Of a stretch of DNA of 58,603 bases, positions 24,763 through 33,685 are shown piece by piece. The DNA is from an uncultured bacterium (GTDB lineage: Bacteria; Planctomycetota; UBA1135; UBA2386). A program made the position numbers and the translations under genes. Where the stretch lies: assembly GCA_937906475.1 (NCBI GenBank), contig CALCZA010000204.1, positions 1-58,603 on the forward strand. Reading direction: 5' to 3'. The notes under the pieces are model-generated. The model was not told the DNA's origin, did not search any database, and saw only the letters and a program-made list of their open reading frames with translations. Every line of letters starts with the position of its first letter. Within the stretch, counting starts at the first letter, position 1.

Positions 24763-24777
24763 TCAAGTACCCGTTCA
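24763..24777 (-). other. Two in-frame UGA codons inside a conserved coding frame
   Basis: Reading on the minus strand, the frame runs ...GAA GGC GGA GGT TGA ACG GGT, then ACT TGA AGT GGC AAA GCG. Both interruptions (24775-24777 and 24763-24765) are UGA, three codons apart, and lie in a Gly/Thr/Ser linker between two segments of one apparent protein. UGA is the normal stop of many genes in this window, so a reassigned code is excluded. Confidence 0.8.
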
Positions 24778-26475
24778 ACCTCCGCCTTCTTTCTGCTCGA
24801 TCGTCTTACGGAGAGCATTGATGAGGAGGGAGAGCAGGTCTTCGACGTCCTTCTGCAAAAGGTTCATCGATGCACCGGTCTTGTGCTTACCAAGGCCGGC
24901 AGCAACATCGTGCAATTCTTCGCGAAGCTGCTCGACCATCGGTGGGAACACCGCGGTCGTGCCGTCTTCATCGAGAAGCTTGAGCGCGTCGATCGCCTCT
25001 TGCTCAAGTTCAATCTCGCCAGCGGCGAGTTCGCCGATCTTGGTCACGAGCGCGGTCGGCAGGGCACCGGAAGCGGTCATGATCTTCTTGCGAGTCGCGT
25101 CGACCGTCTCGGTTTGCGCCGTCAACCCACGCTGACGCGCGAGCATCGCCGTGAAGCGTTCTTCGAGCGCGCGCAGCACTTCGTCCTGCAGTTGCTGACG
25201 CAGCTGAGCGAGGGCTTCTTCGAGCGCCTTCTGCGCGGCTTGGAGGTCCTCCTTCGCGTCCTGCTGCTTCTGCTTAGCGGGAACCAGCTCTTTTAGTTGG
25301 CCTGCAGCAGCGCGCTGCTTCGGGACGGCTTGTTGGACCTTTTGCTTGCCGGGGGTCGGCTTGCCTTCGCTGCCCTTCTCGTCACCTTGCTCGGCCTTCT
25401 CCATGTCCTTGGCCAAGGTGTCGGTCGCCTTCTGCGTGTTCTCCTGCTCCTTGGCAAGTTGATCGAACGGCAGCTTCAGCAACTCGCGAGCGGCGTCTTC
25501 GGCCATCGCGTCGAGCTCTTCGAGGGTCTGCTTGAGAGCTTCCATCGCCTGGTCCTGATCTTTCAGGGCCGACTCCGGTTTCTTCTCACCAAGTGATGCC
25601 TTGGCCTTACCCATCGACTTAGCAGCTTTGCCGGCCTGGCCGCTAGCTTCGCTCGGCTTGGCGTCGGACGCCTCACCTTCAGAAGGCTTCGCTTCACTGG
25701 GCTTGCCTTCGTCGGGCTTCGGCTCGCCACCCTTCGGTTCACCTGGCTTACCAGCGTCAGCCTTGGCTTCCTTCTTGAGTTGGGCGTCCTTCTTCTCGAG
25801 GTCCTTGAGGTCCTTCGAGAGTTCGCTGGTCGCTTCTTCGAGTTCGCCTTCCTTGCTTTCGAGCGGCTTAGCCAAACCCTCTGCCGCGTCGAGCGGAAGT
25901 TGGTTGGTCGCATCGCGCAGTTCTTGCTGCTTTTTGAGAAGGTCTTCGGCGCGCTGCTTCTGAGCCTCAATGTTCTTGAGGTGCTTCTGCAGCGCTTCGG
26001 TGCGAGCCGAGTCTTCCTTCTCTTGCTGCTGCTCCTTGGCGAGTTCGTCGACTCGGTTCTTGAAGCCTTCGAGCAAGTCAATGCGCTCGAGCAATTCGCG
26101 CAGGTCCGCGTTGCGGTTCTGCAGCAACTCGAGCAGCGAGCGAAGATCCGTCTTCAGCTTGCCCATGACGACCAGACCTTCGTCCCATCGCTCTTGGCGA
26201 AGGAGTTTGCCGGCGCTCTCTAGGCGGTTGTGCAGCTTCTTCTCTTGCACGAAGCGAAGGCCAGCGCTGAGCAGCTTGCTCTCTTCTGGCTCGTCCTTTT
26301 GCAGGACGACCATGAGCTTGCCCATGCGCTCGGTGAGTTCCTGGAACTTGCCTTGGGCAAGCTCTTGCTTGCCGGTGGCGCTAACGGGCGGATCCTGTGC
26401 CTGCAGCGATGACGTCAATGGCATCACGGCTGCGAACATCAGGGCCGCCACAATGGCGATTCCTCTAGAAATCAT
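24775..26475 (-). CDS. Exported long coiled-coil protein (main part)
   Basis: About 566 residues from the ATG at 26475, which begins a signal peptide (MISRGIAIVAALMFAAVMPL); the longer frame to 26646 overlaps the upstream gene. Almost the whole chain is a charged coiled coil rich in Lys, Glu, Gln and Ala (LAKEQQQEKEDSARTEALQK; LKDLEKKDAQLKKEAKAD), with an acidic Gly/Pro/Ser-rich stretch in the middle (GKPGEPKGGEPKPDEGKPSE). It has no catalytic motif. It probably spans or fills periplasmic space as a structural element alongside the DUF4175-like protein encoded 49 bases upstream. Translation ends at UGA 24775, but the same frame continues after two UGA codons into a conserved-looking C-terminal module. 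Confidence 0.7.
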   Translation of the reverse strand: MISRGIAIVAALMFAAVMPLTSSLQAQDPPVSATGKQELAQGKFQELTERMGKLMVVLQKDEPEESKLLSAGLRFVQEKKLHNRLESAGKLLRQERWDEGLVVMGKLKTDLRSLLELLQNRNADLRELLERIDLLEGFKNRVDELAKEQQQEKEDSARTEALQKHLKNIEAQKQRAEDLLKKQQELRDATNQLPLDAAEGLAKPLESKEGELEEATSELSKDLKDLEKKDAQLKKEAKADAGKPGEPKGGEPKPDEGKPSEAKPSEGEASDAKPSEASGQAGKAAKSMGKAKASLGEKKPESALKDQDQAMEALKQTLEELDAMAEDAARELLKLPFDQLAKEQENTQKATDTLAKDMEKAEQGDEKGSEGKPTPGKQKVQQAVPKQRAAAGQLKELVPAKQKQQDAKEDLQAAQKALEEALAQLRQQLQDEVLRALEERFTAMLARQRGLTAQTETVDATRKKIMTASGALPTALVTKIGELAAGEIELEQEAIDALKLLDEDGTTAVFPPMVEQLREELHDVAAGLGKHKTGASMNLLQKDVEDLLSLLINALRKTIEQKEGGG

Positions 26476-26524
26476 AACTACAACTCGGGGAGTGGTTTGC
26501 CCCATACGGGACGGTGCTGACGGG

Positions 26525-28852
26525 CTACTTAGGCTTCTTCGGCTTTTCTGGCTGCTCAGTCTTCTTGTTCTTAGGCAGCGCAGAATCGCTTGGTTTGGTG
26601 GGCTTCTTCTTCTTTGCGGAGTTGAAGAGGCTGTCCTCAAGATCATTGAGTCGAGTTCTGACGTCTCGGATCGCTTCGTTCTCCAGATTTATCACGTTCC
26701 GGAGTTCTTCGATGAGGGCATCGCGATTCTCTGCCTGCTCCATTTCCTTCAGAATGATCGCCAAACGGACCGAGATTTCTCGGTAACCATTTATGGCTTC
26801 AGCTCTTAATGACTCGTCACTGGTCCTCAGGAAGCGATCGACCAGCCTTGCAGTAGCCGGGAAATCCTCCTTGGCTAGGACCTCAAGCGGGTCCGAGATC
26901 AGTGCCTCCATCTGCCGAACCTTGGTGGGCTCAATCAGACGGTTGTTCTCGTACTCCCACAGGATCCGCTGGTAGGCCTCGCTGACGAAGCGAACTCGGC
27001 GGCCCATAGCCTGCTGTCGACGAGCCATCGCCTTGAAGCGCGCCCGTGCGAGCTTGGCCTGATCACCAGCATCACCAGGGTTGACGGTCTCGATTAGCTC
27101 GAGGGTCGCGCTCGCTTCTTGGTCGGCGATCGCTTGGAGCTCGGTGCGCTGCTCGACCTGCCGACGGCGTAGCTCTTCGATCAGCTTGTCGTTGGTCACA
27201 ACACGGAACGTCATCGTCTCGCTGAAGCCTTCATGCGGATCACCCGGACCGAAGTTGTCCTTCGCCGCGTAGCGCAGCGAGAACAACATGCCGGGTTGTA
27301 TCGGGTTGTCCGGACTGTTCGGCGTTCTGATCGTGTTCCACGTCTTCAGGTCGACGTTGGCTTCGGCTTCGTACTTCAACGAACTCGGCACCAACTGTTG
27401 ATCGAAGATCGGCTCCGCGTCAGCCCACGGCTCAGGCAGAAGCGGCGTGTCATTCGGACCACGGTCCCTGTTCTCTTCACGGGTGGCGCGCATCGTCGCG
27501 ACGATCTCACGGATTCCGAAATCATCGCGCACCTGGAGCTTGCCCGGGATGCGCGCTTGCGTCGTGATCGACGAACCAATGCCGCGCAATCGAATGTCGA
27601 TGGTCGGCGTCTTGTCTTCGCCAACTCGCAACAACAGCTTAGGTGGCGTGCCCGCGCCGAGGCTGTCGGAGTCGATGACATCGATGATCAGCAGGCCCGA
27701 CTCCTTGGGATAGAACTCGCCGGTGAACGACTTTTGGTCTTCACCGAGCGCCATCACAACCTTCTCGTCGTTGCCGAATAGTAGGAATGCCGACGTCAAC
27801 AACTTCTGGCTGTTCGCCTTAAGCGACAACTTCGCGCCGCGCGGCAGGCGCAGCTCGCCTTCCGTTGGTGGCACGTCGTATGGCTCTCGCTCCATGTATT
27901 CGGGAAGCGTCACATGCACCGCCAAACCATCTACACGCGGCCGTTCGACAATTTTGACGGCCATCTCAACGGGCAGCGAATCGCCGCCTTGCACGGACAA
28001 CGTCACATCGTTGAGCACGGCATCGATCGTCCACGTGAACTCGTTTTCACCGGTGAGGCTCATTGGCTCGCTGCCGGTCTCACCATCCGCGAACGCGTAG
28101 TCCATGAACATCTGGTCCGGCCTCGGACCAACGACATCGACCCGCACGGTGAGCGCGTCACCTTGTGGCAAGCGCACTTCGTCTGAACCATCGACGAAAG
28201 TCAGGATCGTGTAGCGCGGCCAATCGGTGTTGGTCAAGAACACGTTGCGGCTCGCCCAAATGCCGAGCGATTCCGGATCCATGCCTGCCCAACCAATGAA
28301 GAACACAAACATCGTGAAGATGCCCAGCGCGAATTTGCGAACACGTCCTGCATCGATTGCGCGTGCAAACGGAATCGACTGCAAGCGGTCGCGAACACTC
28401 GAGACCACCGCCGCCTTCATCGCCTGCGATTCAATCGAGCGGGTCTCGACACCCAAATCGCCATCGAACTGCAGCGAACTGATCAGGACCTGCTCGAGCT
28501 CGGGGCTCTTTCGTTCGACGGCGAGCGCCATCTCTTCGTCGCTGAGGTGCACATCCAGCGATGTCATCAAGCGACGACGCACGATACGAGCCACAGCGAA
28601 CACAAAGCTACCGAGCAGGATGGCCCGGAAGATCCACTCAAGGCGCAGGAAACGGTCGGTGAGGAATGTCGGCACCGCGTAGGCAACCAGCATCAATGCA
28701 ACTACGCCGATCGTCTCGATCCAGATGCCCTTGCGAGCTCGGTCCCGCTGCTGGTTCAGACGCTCACGCGCCGCAGTCAACTCGCGACCCAATGGCGTGG
28801 GCTCTGGAGTTGGTGCCGAGGCTGGCGACTCAGGAATAGTCGAAGGGCTCAT
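26525..28852 (-). CDS. DUF4175-like membrane-anchored protein
   Basis: A 775-residue protein with two hydrophobic helices near the N-terminus (WIETIGVVALMLVAYAVP and IFRAILLGSFVFAVARIV) and a third around residue 170-190 (GIFTMFVFFIGWAG). A large beta-rich periplasmic part follows (LPEYMEREPYDVPPTEGEL; KTPTIDIRLRGIGSSITTQA) with a helical C-terminal third ending in a Lys/Pro tail. This layout matches the DUF4175-type proteins found with BatA/VWA genes in planctomycetes and bacteroidetes. No enzymatic residues are evident. It overlaps the VWA gene by four bases (ATGA), so the two products are probably made in fixed ratio. Confidence 0.7.
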   Translation of the reverse strand: MSPSTIPESPASAPTPEPTPLGRELTAARERLNQQRDRARKGIWIETIGVVALMLVAYAVPTFLTDRFLRLEWIFRAILLGSFVFAVARIVRRRLMTSLDVHLSDEEMALAVERKSPELEQVLISSLQFDGDLGVETRSIESQAMKAAVVSSVRDRLQSIPFARAIDAGRVRKFALGIFTMFVFFIGWAGMDPESLGIWASRNVFLTNTDWPRYTILTFVDGSDEVRLPQGDALTVRVDVVGPRPDQMFMDYAFADGETGSEPMSLTGENEFTWTIDAVLNDVTLSVQGGDSLPVEMAVKIVERPRVDGLAVHVTLPEYMEREPYDVPPTEGELRLPRGAKLSLKANSQKLLTSAFLLFGNDEKVVMALGEDQKSFTGEFYPKESGLLIIDVIDSDSLGAGTPPKLLLRVGEDKTPTIDIRLRGIGSSITTQARIPGKLQVRDDFGIREIVATMRATREENRDRGPNDTPLLPEPWADAEPIFDQQLVPSSLKYEAEANVDLKTWNTIRTPNSPDNPIQPGMLFSLRYAAKDNFGPGDPHEGFSETMTFRVVTNDKLIEELRRRQVEQRTELQAIADQEASATLELIETVNPGDAGDQAKLARARFKAMARRQQAMGRRVRFVSEAYQRILWEYENNRLIEPTKVRQMEALISDPLEVLAKEDFPATARLVDRFLRTSDESLRAEAINGYREISVRLAIILKEMEQAENRDALIEELRNVINLENEAIRDVRTRLNDLEDSLFNSAKKKKPTKPSDSALPKNKKTEQPEKPKKPK

Positions 28853-31344
28853 AGCAGGTTGAATCGTTTACGCAGCAGCCACTCGATCGACAGCAGCAGC
28901 ATCACGATCATGATCGTAGGCCAGCCATCCCAAATCGCATGAGGGGTACGGAAGGTATCAGTGGCCGAACGGGACGGGATCCGATCGAGGGCTTTTAGAA
29001 GTTCAGCAGGCGTCTCAAACAGTTCGCCACCGGTCGCACCGGCGATCGACGCCAGGTCGGCGCGGTCCATCGGACCTTGGGATTCGATCTGGGCCGGAAC
29101 GACTTGGAACGTCACTTCGACTTGCTTGCCGATCTTCTCAAGCGGACGGACCCGGTAGGTGCCCAACTGGGTCGCTCGATAGCGCAGCGAGTAGCTGCCG
29201 GGCTGCGCCTCAATCGGGATCATCGAGATGGTTTCATTCGCTTCGCCATCCCGCTCGATCGTGACCGGGAACGACTCGACAATCAGCGGTTGGAGCACCT
29301 CGTCTTTGACTTCGGCCACCAGTTCGATCGCGTCACCAAGATCGATCTTGTCGGTACTGGCCAAGATGCGCAGGCGGCTGTTGCCAGCCTGCAAGCGGCC
29401 TTCGAACAAGTAGCGGATGCCGTTGACCCAGAAGCGGTCGTAGGCGTCTTGGTGAATCGAGCGCCAGCGGTAGGTCTCATCCGTGCCGACGAACAACACG
29501 CGACCAGCGCCGATGCTCTGCATCGCGATGATCGGCATGTTCTTGCCGCCACGTCGGAAATCCGGACTCGGGTGCTCGGCGAGCGCGACCGCAATCGGCT
29601 TGAGGCGCGTGACCGGGAACCAGAAGTGGAAGCCCGGCATGCTCTCCCAAAGCAGCTTGCTGGTGTCCTTGTCGTCATGCACCTTCATGACCTTGGCACC
29701 AAAGCCTTCTTCACCGTCGGTGGTCAGCTTGTAGCGCCACGGGTTCTTGAAGGCCTTGCCGAAGCCCATCATCTCGCGCTCGGCGGATTCGATGTTGGGA
29801 ACGATCGGCAGGATATCGGCGATCGCTCGCGTGTTCGCGGTCGGGCGCAGTGAGTCGAGGGTGTACTTCTCACCGGCGACCCACCAGAAACCACAACCGC
29901 CTTCCATGACGTGCTTCGAGAGGTTCTCGCAGAAGCGCTTCGTCAATCGCTCTTGATCGGGGTCGATCATCACGACGACGTCGTATGGATCGAAGTCGAC
30001 ACGTTCTTCCGGCAAGCGATCGATGAGAACGTCTTCGTTGCCTTCTTGGGGGAAGTCCTCGTCCGCGCTCTGCAACCAACACGACACGTCGATCGTCTTA
30101 TCGCGAATCAACAGGTTGCGCAGGATCTGGAACTCATGGCTCGAAGCGCCAGAGAGCAACAGCATGCGCAAGCGACGACCGAGCACTTCGACCGCTTCGG
30201 TCTTGGTATGCCGTTCGGCGATCATCGGCTCGCCTTCCGGCGGCACGATCTCGGTGCGAAACAAAAAGCGGCCGGCAGCGTCGCTGGTCAGGTCTTTCCA
30301 ATTGATCGCTGCCTCTTGCGAGGCGCCGATCAGAACCTGCTGCGTCGCGACAACGGTCTCAGCACCCTGATCATCGGTGCGCACCAGCCGCGCCGTCACC
30401 GTGACGCCGTCGTAACCCTGCGACGTCACCGTCGCCTTCATTTCGTAGGGGTCCTGCTGGAAGACCTTTGAGGGCGCGTCCATACGCGTCAACTGCACGG
30501 TCTGTGTTTCGGATGGGTCGCCAACCCCGAGCACGAAGGTGTGCGGGATCTTGCGTTGCTCGAGCAGTCGCGCAATCTCGGCGCCCTGCGGACCAGCGGT
30601 TCGGCGGCCGTCGGTGACGAACACCACCGCGGCGATCTCGGCCGGCCGGCTCTTGTCGAGCGCCGTGCGCAAAGCACCGCCTAGGTTGGACGAACGACCA
30701 TCGGCAATCAGCTTCTCAAGGTCGAGCACCGGCACGGGTGGCGGCTCGTTTGGATCTTCCGGCAATGGCTCGCCATCGGGGCCCAGCTTTGGAGGCTGTG
30801 CGATGACCGGTAGATCTTCGACGCTGCCGTCAAACCCGTAGAGCTGCACGCGGTTCTTCGCGGCGAGCTTTTGCACGAGGCTTTGCTTGTCCTTGGCGAG
30901 CAGCGCCTTGACGAGATCCAAGCGCGTTGCCACGGTCGGGTCGGTCGCACCAATTTCCTTCCAGCCAGTCGCGACAAGTTGCACTTCTTCGCGACGCCAC
31001 GCATCGACGTGCGTCATCGACTGCGAAGTGTCGACTAGCAAGATCGTATGGCCAGGGCGCGTCTCGCGCTTGACGGTCACCAGATTCGGTTCGAGCAGCA
31101 ACGTGATCACAGCCAGCACGGCGAGTGCTCGCAGCGAACCGAGAATGAAGCGTTGGAGGCCACTGAGATTCTTGCCGTCACGGCGATAGCAGAACCCAAT
31201 GAACACGACACTGAGCGCGATCCCCATCAACACGAGCAATCCCAACCCACCGGTCGGGAAGTTCGCGAACTCAAATTGCAGCTCGGAGCCGGGTTCGATT
31301 TCGATCCCGCGCCACTCTGCCAGCCATCTCAGAAAATCATCCAT
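28849..31344 (-). CDS. Membrane VWA protein with amidotransferase-like domain
   Basis: About 831 residues from the ATG at 31344. Two membrane helices (GGLGLLVLMGIALSVVFIGF; RALAVLAVITLLLEP) are followed by a von Willebrand A domain with the MIDAS start DTSQSM (D ~105) and VFVTDGRRTAG. A second region resembles a class I glutamine amidotransferase fold without a recognisable Cys-His-Glu triad (DVVVMIDPDQERLTKRF, GGCGFWWVAGEKY, MQSIGAGRVLFVGTDETYRW). A last helix anchors the C-terminus (IMIVMLLLSIEWLLRKRF). MIDAS domains bind divalent metal and protein ligands, and MoxR ATPases are their usual remodellers. It is 14 bases downstream of the BatA-like gene. Confidence 0.8.
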   Translation of the reverse strand: MDDFLRWLAEWRGIEIEPGSELQFEFANFPTGGLGLLVLMGIALSVVFIGFCYRRDGKNLSGLQRFILGSLRALAVLAVITLLLEPNLVTVKRETRPGHTILLVDTSQSMTHVDAWRREEVQLVATGWKEIGATDPTVATRLDLVKALLAKDKQSLVQKLAAKNRVQLYGFDGSVEDLPVIAQPPKLGPDGEPLPEDPNEPPPVPVLDLEKLIADGRSSNLGGALRTALDKSRPAEIAAVVFVTDGRRTAGPQGAEIARLLEQRKIPHTFVLGVGDPSETQTVQLTRMDAPSKVFQQDPYEMKATVTSQGYDGVTVTARLVRTDDQGAETVVATQQVLIGASQEAAINWKDLTSDAAGRFLFRTEIVPPEGEPMIAERHTKTEAVEVLGRRLRMLLLSGASSHEFQILRNLLIRDKTIDVSCWLQSADEDFPQEGNEDVLIDRLPEERVDFDPYDVVVMIDPDQERLTKRFCENLSKHVMEGGCGFWWVAGEKYTLDSLRPTANTRAIADILPIVPNIESAEREMMGFGKAFKNPWRYKLTTDGEEGFGAKVMKVHDDKDTSKLLWESMPGFHFWFPVTRLKPIAVALAEHPSPDFRRGGKNMPIIAMQSIGAGRVLFVGTDETYRWRSIHQDAYDRFWVNGIRYLFEGRLQAGNSRLRILASTDKIDLGDAIELVAEVKDEVLQPLIVESFPVTIERDGEANETISMIPIEAQPGSYSLRYRATQLGTYRVRPLEKIGKQVEVTFQVVPAQIESQGPMDRADLASIAGATGGELFETPAELLKALDRIPSRSATDTFRTPHAIWDGWPTIMIVMLLLSIEWLLRKRFNLL

Positions 31345-31358
31345 CGCGTGATCCCCGC

Positions 31359-33659
31359 CTAGCGGCGGCCGAACCTCCAGGCGAGCAGCGACTCGGCCAA
31401 CAGGCCGACTAACAACAAAGCCGCCAGTAGCGGCCACGCCTCACCTTCACCGGCAGCAGTGCCAACGCCAGCGTCATCGCGAACGAACGTGACGAGGTCA
31501 TGCACGTTGCTCGGATACATCTTCTTGAACGACGGCTCATCGAAGGCGACTAGGCGACCTTCGTCGGGCGGTGCGTTGCGTGCGACCATGCGCTTGTCTA
31601 GCACACCGTCGTGACGCTCAATTTCGATCTCGTAGGCACCACGCTCGGTGAGTTCCGACATCGCAACTTCGAGCACCAACATTGGGTTGCTCGTCTCGGG
31701 CGTCTGCCCATCGGGGTTGCCCGCCGGAGTTTCAGTCGGCTTTTCAGTCGGCGTTGCACCGGGCTTGGTAGCGCCTGGCGACTTGTCTTCCGGATCAGCT
31801 TCGGGCTTCGGCGCTGTGGCGGTCACCGTGCGCTCGTCATCGCCGATGAGCGAACGCATCGTCACATCGGCGCGATACAAACCCGGATCCACTGCCAACG
31901 TAAGCACGCCATCCGTCTGCAAGTTGCTGCGGCTTTGGTCGTCACGGCGTGCTGCGAAGTGATGCAGTTGATGCGTCACGACCAGGAACAGGTCCGTGCT
32001 CGGCAGGTTGCTCCAGAAGCGGTCGGCGGTGATCGAGAACAGCGCAACTTCGCCACCCGATCCTTTGTAGGTGCGGGTCGCCAGCAGTGGCGGGCCATCG
32101 GCACCGCGGATGCGCGCCACAATCGACGCCTTGTGGTTCGCCGGCTCTGCCAGCTCAAGCCATCGCTTGACCTGGATCCAGTTGCCGAGCACAAGCTCAA
32201 ACAACTCTGCGACGCCCGTGCACATCGGGTGATCCTTGCTCGCAAGGTGCGCGTGCTCAGGACGATCCGGGTCACCATTGATCTCACCGATCGGCAGCGG
32301 CAACAGGCCTTCGCCATCTTTCCAGAACAGATCGTTGTAGCGCGGCGCGTCAATCAGCGAACCACAGGTGATCGCAAGACCGCCGCCGGAGGCAACGAAC
32401 GCTTCGAGCCGCTCCGCAGCTTCGGGAGATGGCGACTGCACGTTGCAGAGCCAGATCATGTCGAACGCGTCGAGATTGGTTTCGTCGAAGCCACTCTCGG
32501 TCACGGTCTGCGCCTCGATGCCCGACTCAGGCACATCAAGCGTCGCTTGTAAGAAGAACACTTCGCCGTCGTCCTCGTCAGGCTGGCCGTCAACGAGCAA
32601 CACGCGGCTCTTGTCGCGCACTTGCACGGCAAGCGTGCGGCGATCATCAAACGGGAACGACTCAGAAGGCTCGAGCAACGCGTCGAGGTGGTGCGGACCA
32701 GCTTGATGGAACGTGTGATCCATCTGCACCGTGTAGCGCTCGCCGGGAGCGAGTTGCGGCACGTCTTGCGTGACGCGACTCTGACCATCAACCTCGATCG
32801 AAACCGTGGTTGGCGCCGTCGGGTCGAGACCGAAATTTTTGATGTCGATGCCGAGCGTGACCGGCACCGCAGCGATCGCCAGGCGATCGACCAACTTAAC
32901 GTTGACGATCGCGAGGTTTCTATGTTGGCCGCCAACCGTCAGCACCGTGACGTGTTCCTGGTCGGGCCCCATCGAACTCAAGCCAGCGAGCAACTCGGGC
33001 CGTGGCCTGTCATCGGGCGTCGCCCAGTCCCACGAACGGCGATCGCCAACGAGGTAGTATTCGGTGCGCGACGCGTCTTCGACTTCGTGCGCGCGCGTGA
33101 CCGTCATCGCCAAGGCCTTGCCGAGGTCAGGCGAACGGTCGCTGACCTGTAGTTCCTTGAGCCTGCTGCCGGCATCGCGGCTAAACGAACCGCCAATGCG
33201 TTGCGACCAAATTTGCGGCACATCCGCCGCGCTAGTCGTGACCAGCGAAAAGATGTCGCCTTGGCGACGCAAGCCGAGGTCGTCGGCCAGCACCTTGATG
33301 CGATCCTGCGCCTTCTCGAACAGGACCGTGCTGCCTGTTCGCTGCGTCATCGAAGCACTGTCGTCGAGAATGACGATGTGATGAGTGCGCGATCCGAGCA
33401 GACTGCTACCACCGAGTTGCGGGCGACTGACCAACGAGATCAGCAACAACACCGCCAACACGCGCAGCAACAACACCAACCACTGCTCCATGCGCATGCG
33501 CTTGCGGTTGCGCTTCATCGCCTTGAGCAGGAAGGTCATGGCAGCCCATGGCACCTTCTGGAACCGTCGCCGATTCAGAATGTGGATGATGATCGGCACC
33601 GCCGCTAGCGGCAGCGCCCACAGCAGCATCGGATTGAGAAAGGCCAACCCAAGCATCAT
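31359..33659 (-). CDS. BatA-like membrane VWA protein
   Basis: A 766-residue protein with the aerotolerance BatA N-terminal signature: a first helix with PMLLWALPLAAVPIIIHILN, then RRRFQKVPWAAMTFLLKA and a second helix (WLVLLLRVLAVLLLISL). A VWA domain with LDDSASM (the MIDAS Asp-x-Ser-x-Ser pattern begins ~97) follows. A long beta-rich part contains an amidotransferase-like segment (VNP-type DMIWLCNVQSPSPEAAERL and GGGLAITCGSLIDAPRY), a Pro/Thr/Glu linker and a final helix (LLAALLLVGLLAESLLAWRF). It should face the periplasm and work with the VWA protein encoded next and with MoxR. Confidence 0.85.
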   Translation of the reverse strand: MMLGLAFLNPMLLWALPLAAVPIIIHILNRRRFQKVPWAAMTFLLKAMKRNRKRMRMEQWLVLLLRVLAVLLLISLVSRPQLGGSSLLGSRTHHIVILDDSASMTQRTGSTVLFEKAQDRIKVLADDLGLRRQGDIFSLVTTSAADVPQIWSQRIGGSFSRDAGSRLKELQVSDRSPDLGKALAMTVTRAHEVEDASRTEYYLVGDRRSWDWATPDDRPRPELLAGLSSMGPDQEHVTVLTVGGQHRNLAIVNVKLVDRLAIAAVPVTLGIDIKNFGLDPTAPTTVSIEVDGQSRVTQDVPQLAPGERYTVQMDHTFHQAGPHHLDALLEPSESFPFDDRRTLAVQVRDKSRVLLVDGQPDEDDGEVFFLQATLDVPESGIEAQTVTESGFDETNLDAFDMIWLCNVQSPSPEAAERLEAFVASGGGLAITCGSLIDAPRYNDLFWKDGEGLLPLPIGEINGDPDRPEHAHLASKDHPMCTGVAELFELVLGNWIQVKRWLELAEPANHKASIVARIRGADGPPLLATRTYKGSGGEVALFSITADRFWSNLPSTDLFLVVTHQLHHFAARRDDQSRSNLQTDGVLTLAVDPGLYRADVTMRSLIGDDERTVTATAPKPEADPEDKSPGATKPGATPTEKPTETPAGNPDGQTPETSNPMLVLEVAMSELTERGAYEIEIERHDGVLDKRMVARNAPPDEGRLVAFDEPSFKKMYPSNVHDLVTFVRDDAGVGTAAGEGEAWPLLAALLLVGLLAESLLAWRFGRR

Positions 33660-33685
33660 AGTTTTCCCAACATCGTGAACACTGC

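Noticed and set aside
24532-26475. UGA reassigned to glycine (as in some candidate phyla)
   Set aside because: UGA terminates many genes here in ATGA, GTGA and TGATG overlaps with clear downstream starts, so the standard code applies. The two in-frame UGAs need another explanation.
31611-32552. 313-codon plus-strand frame opposite the BatA-like gene
   Set aside because: Antisense to a well-supported VWA protein; Arg/His-rich shadow composition.
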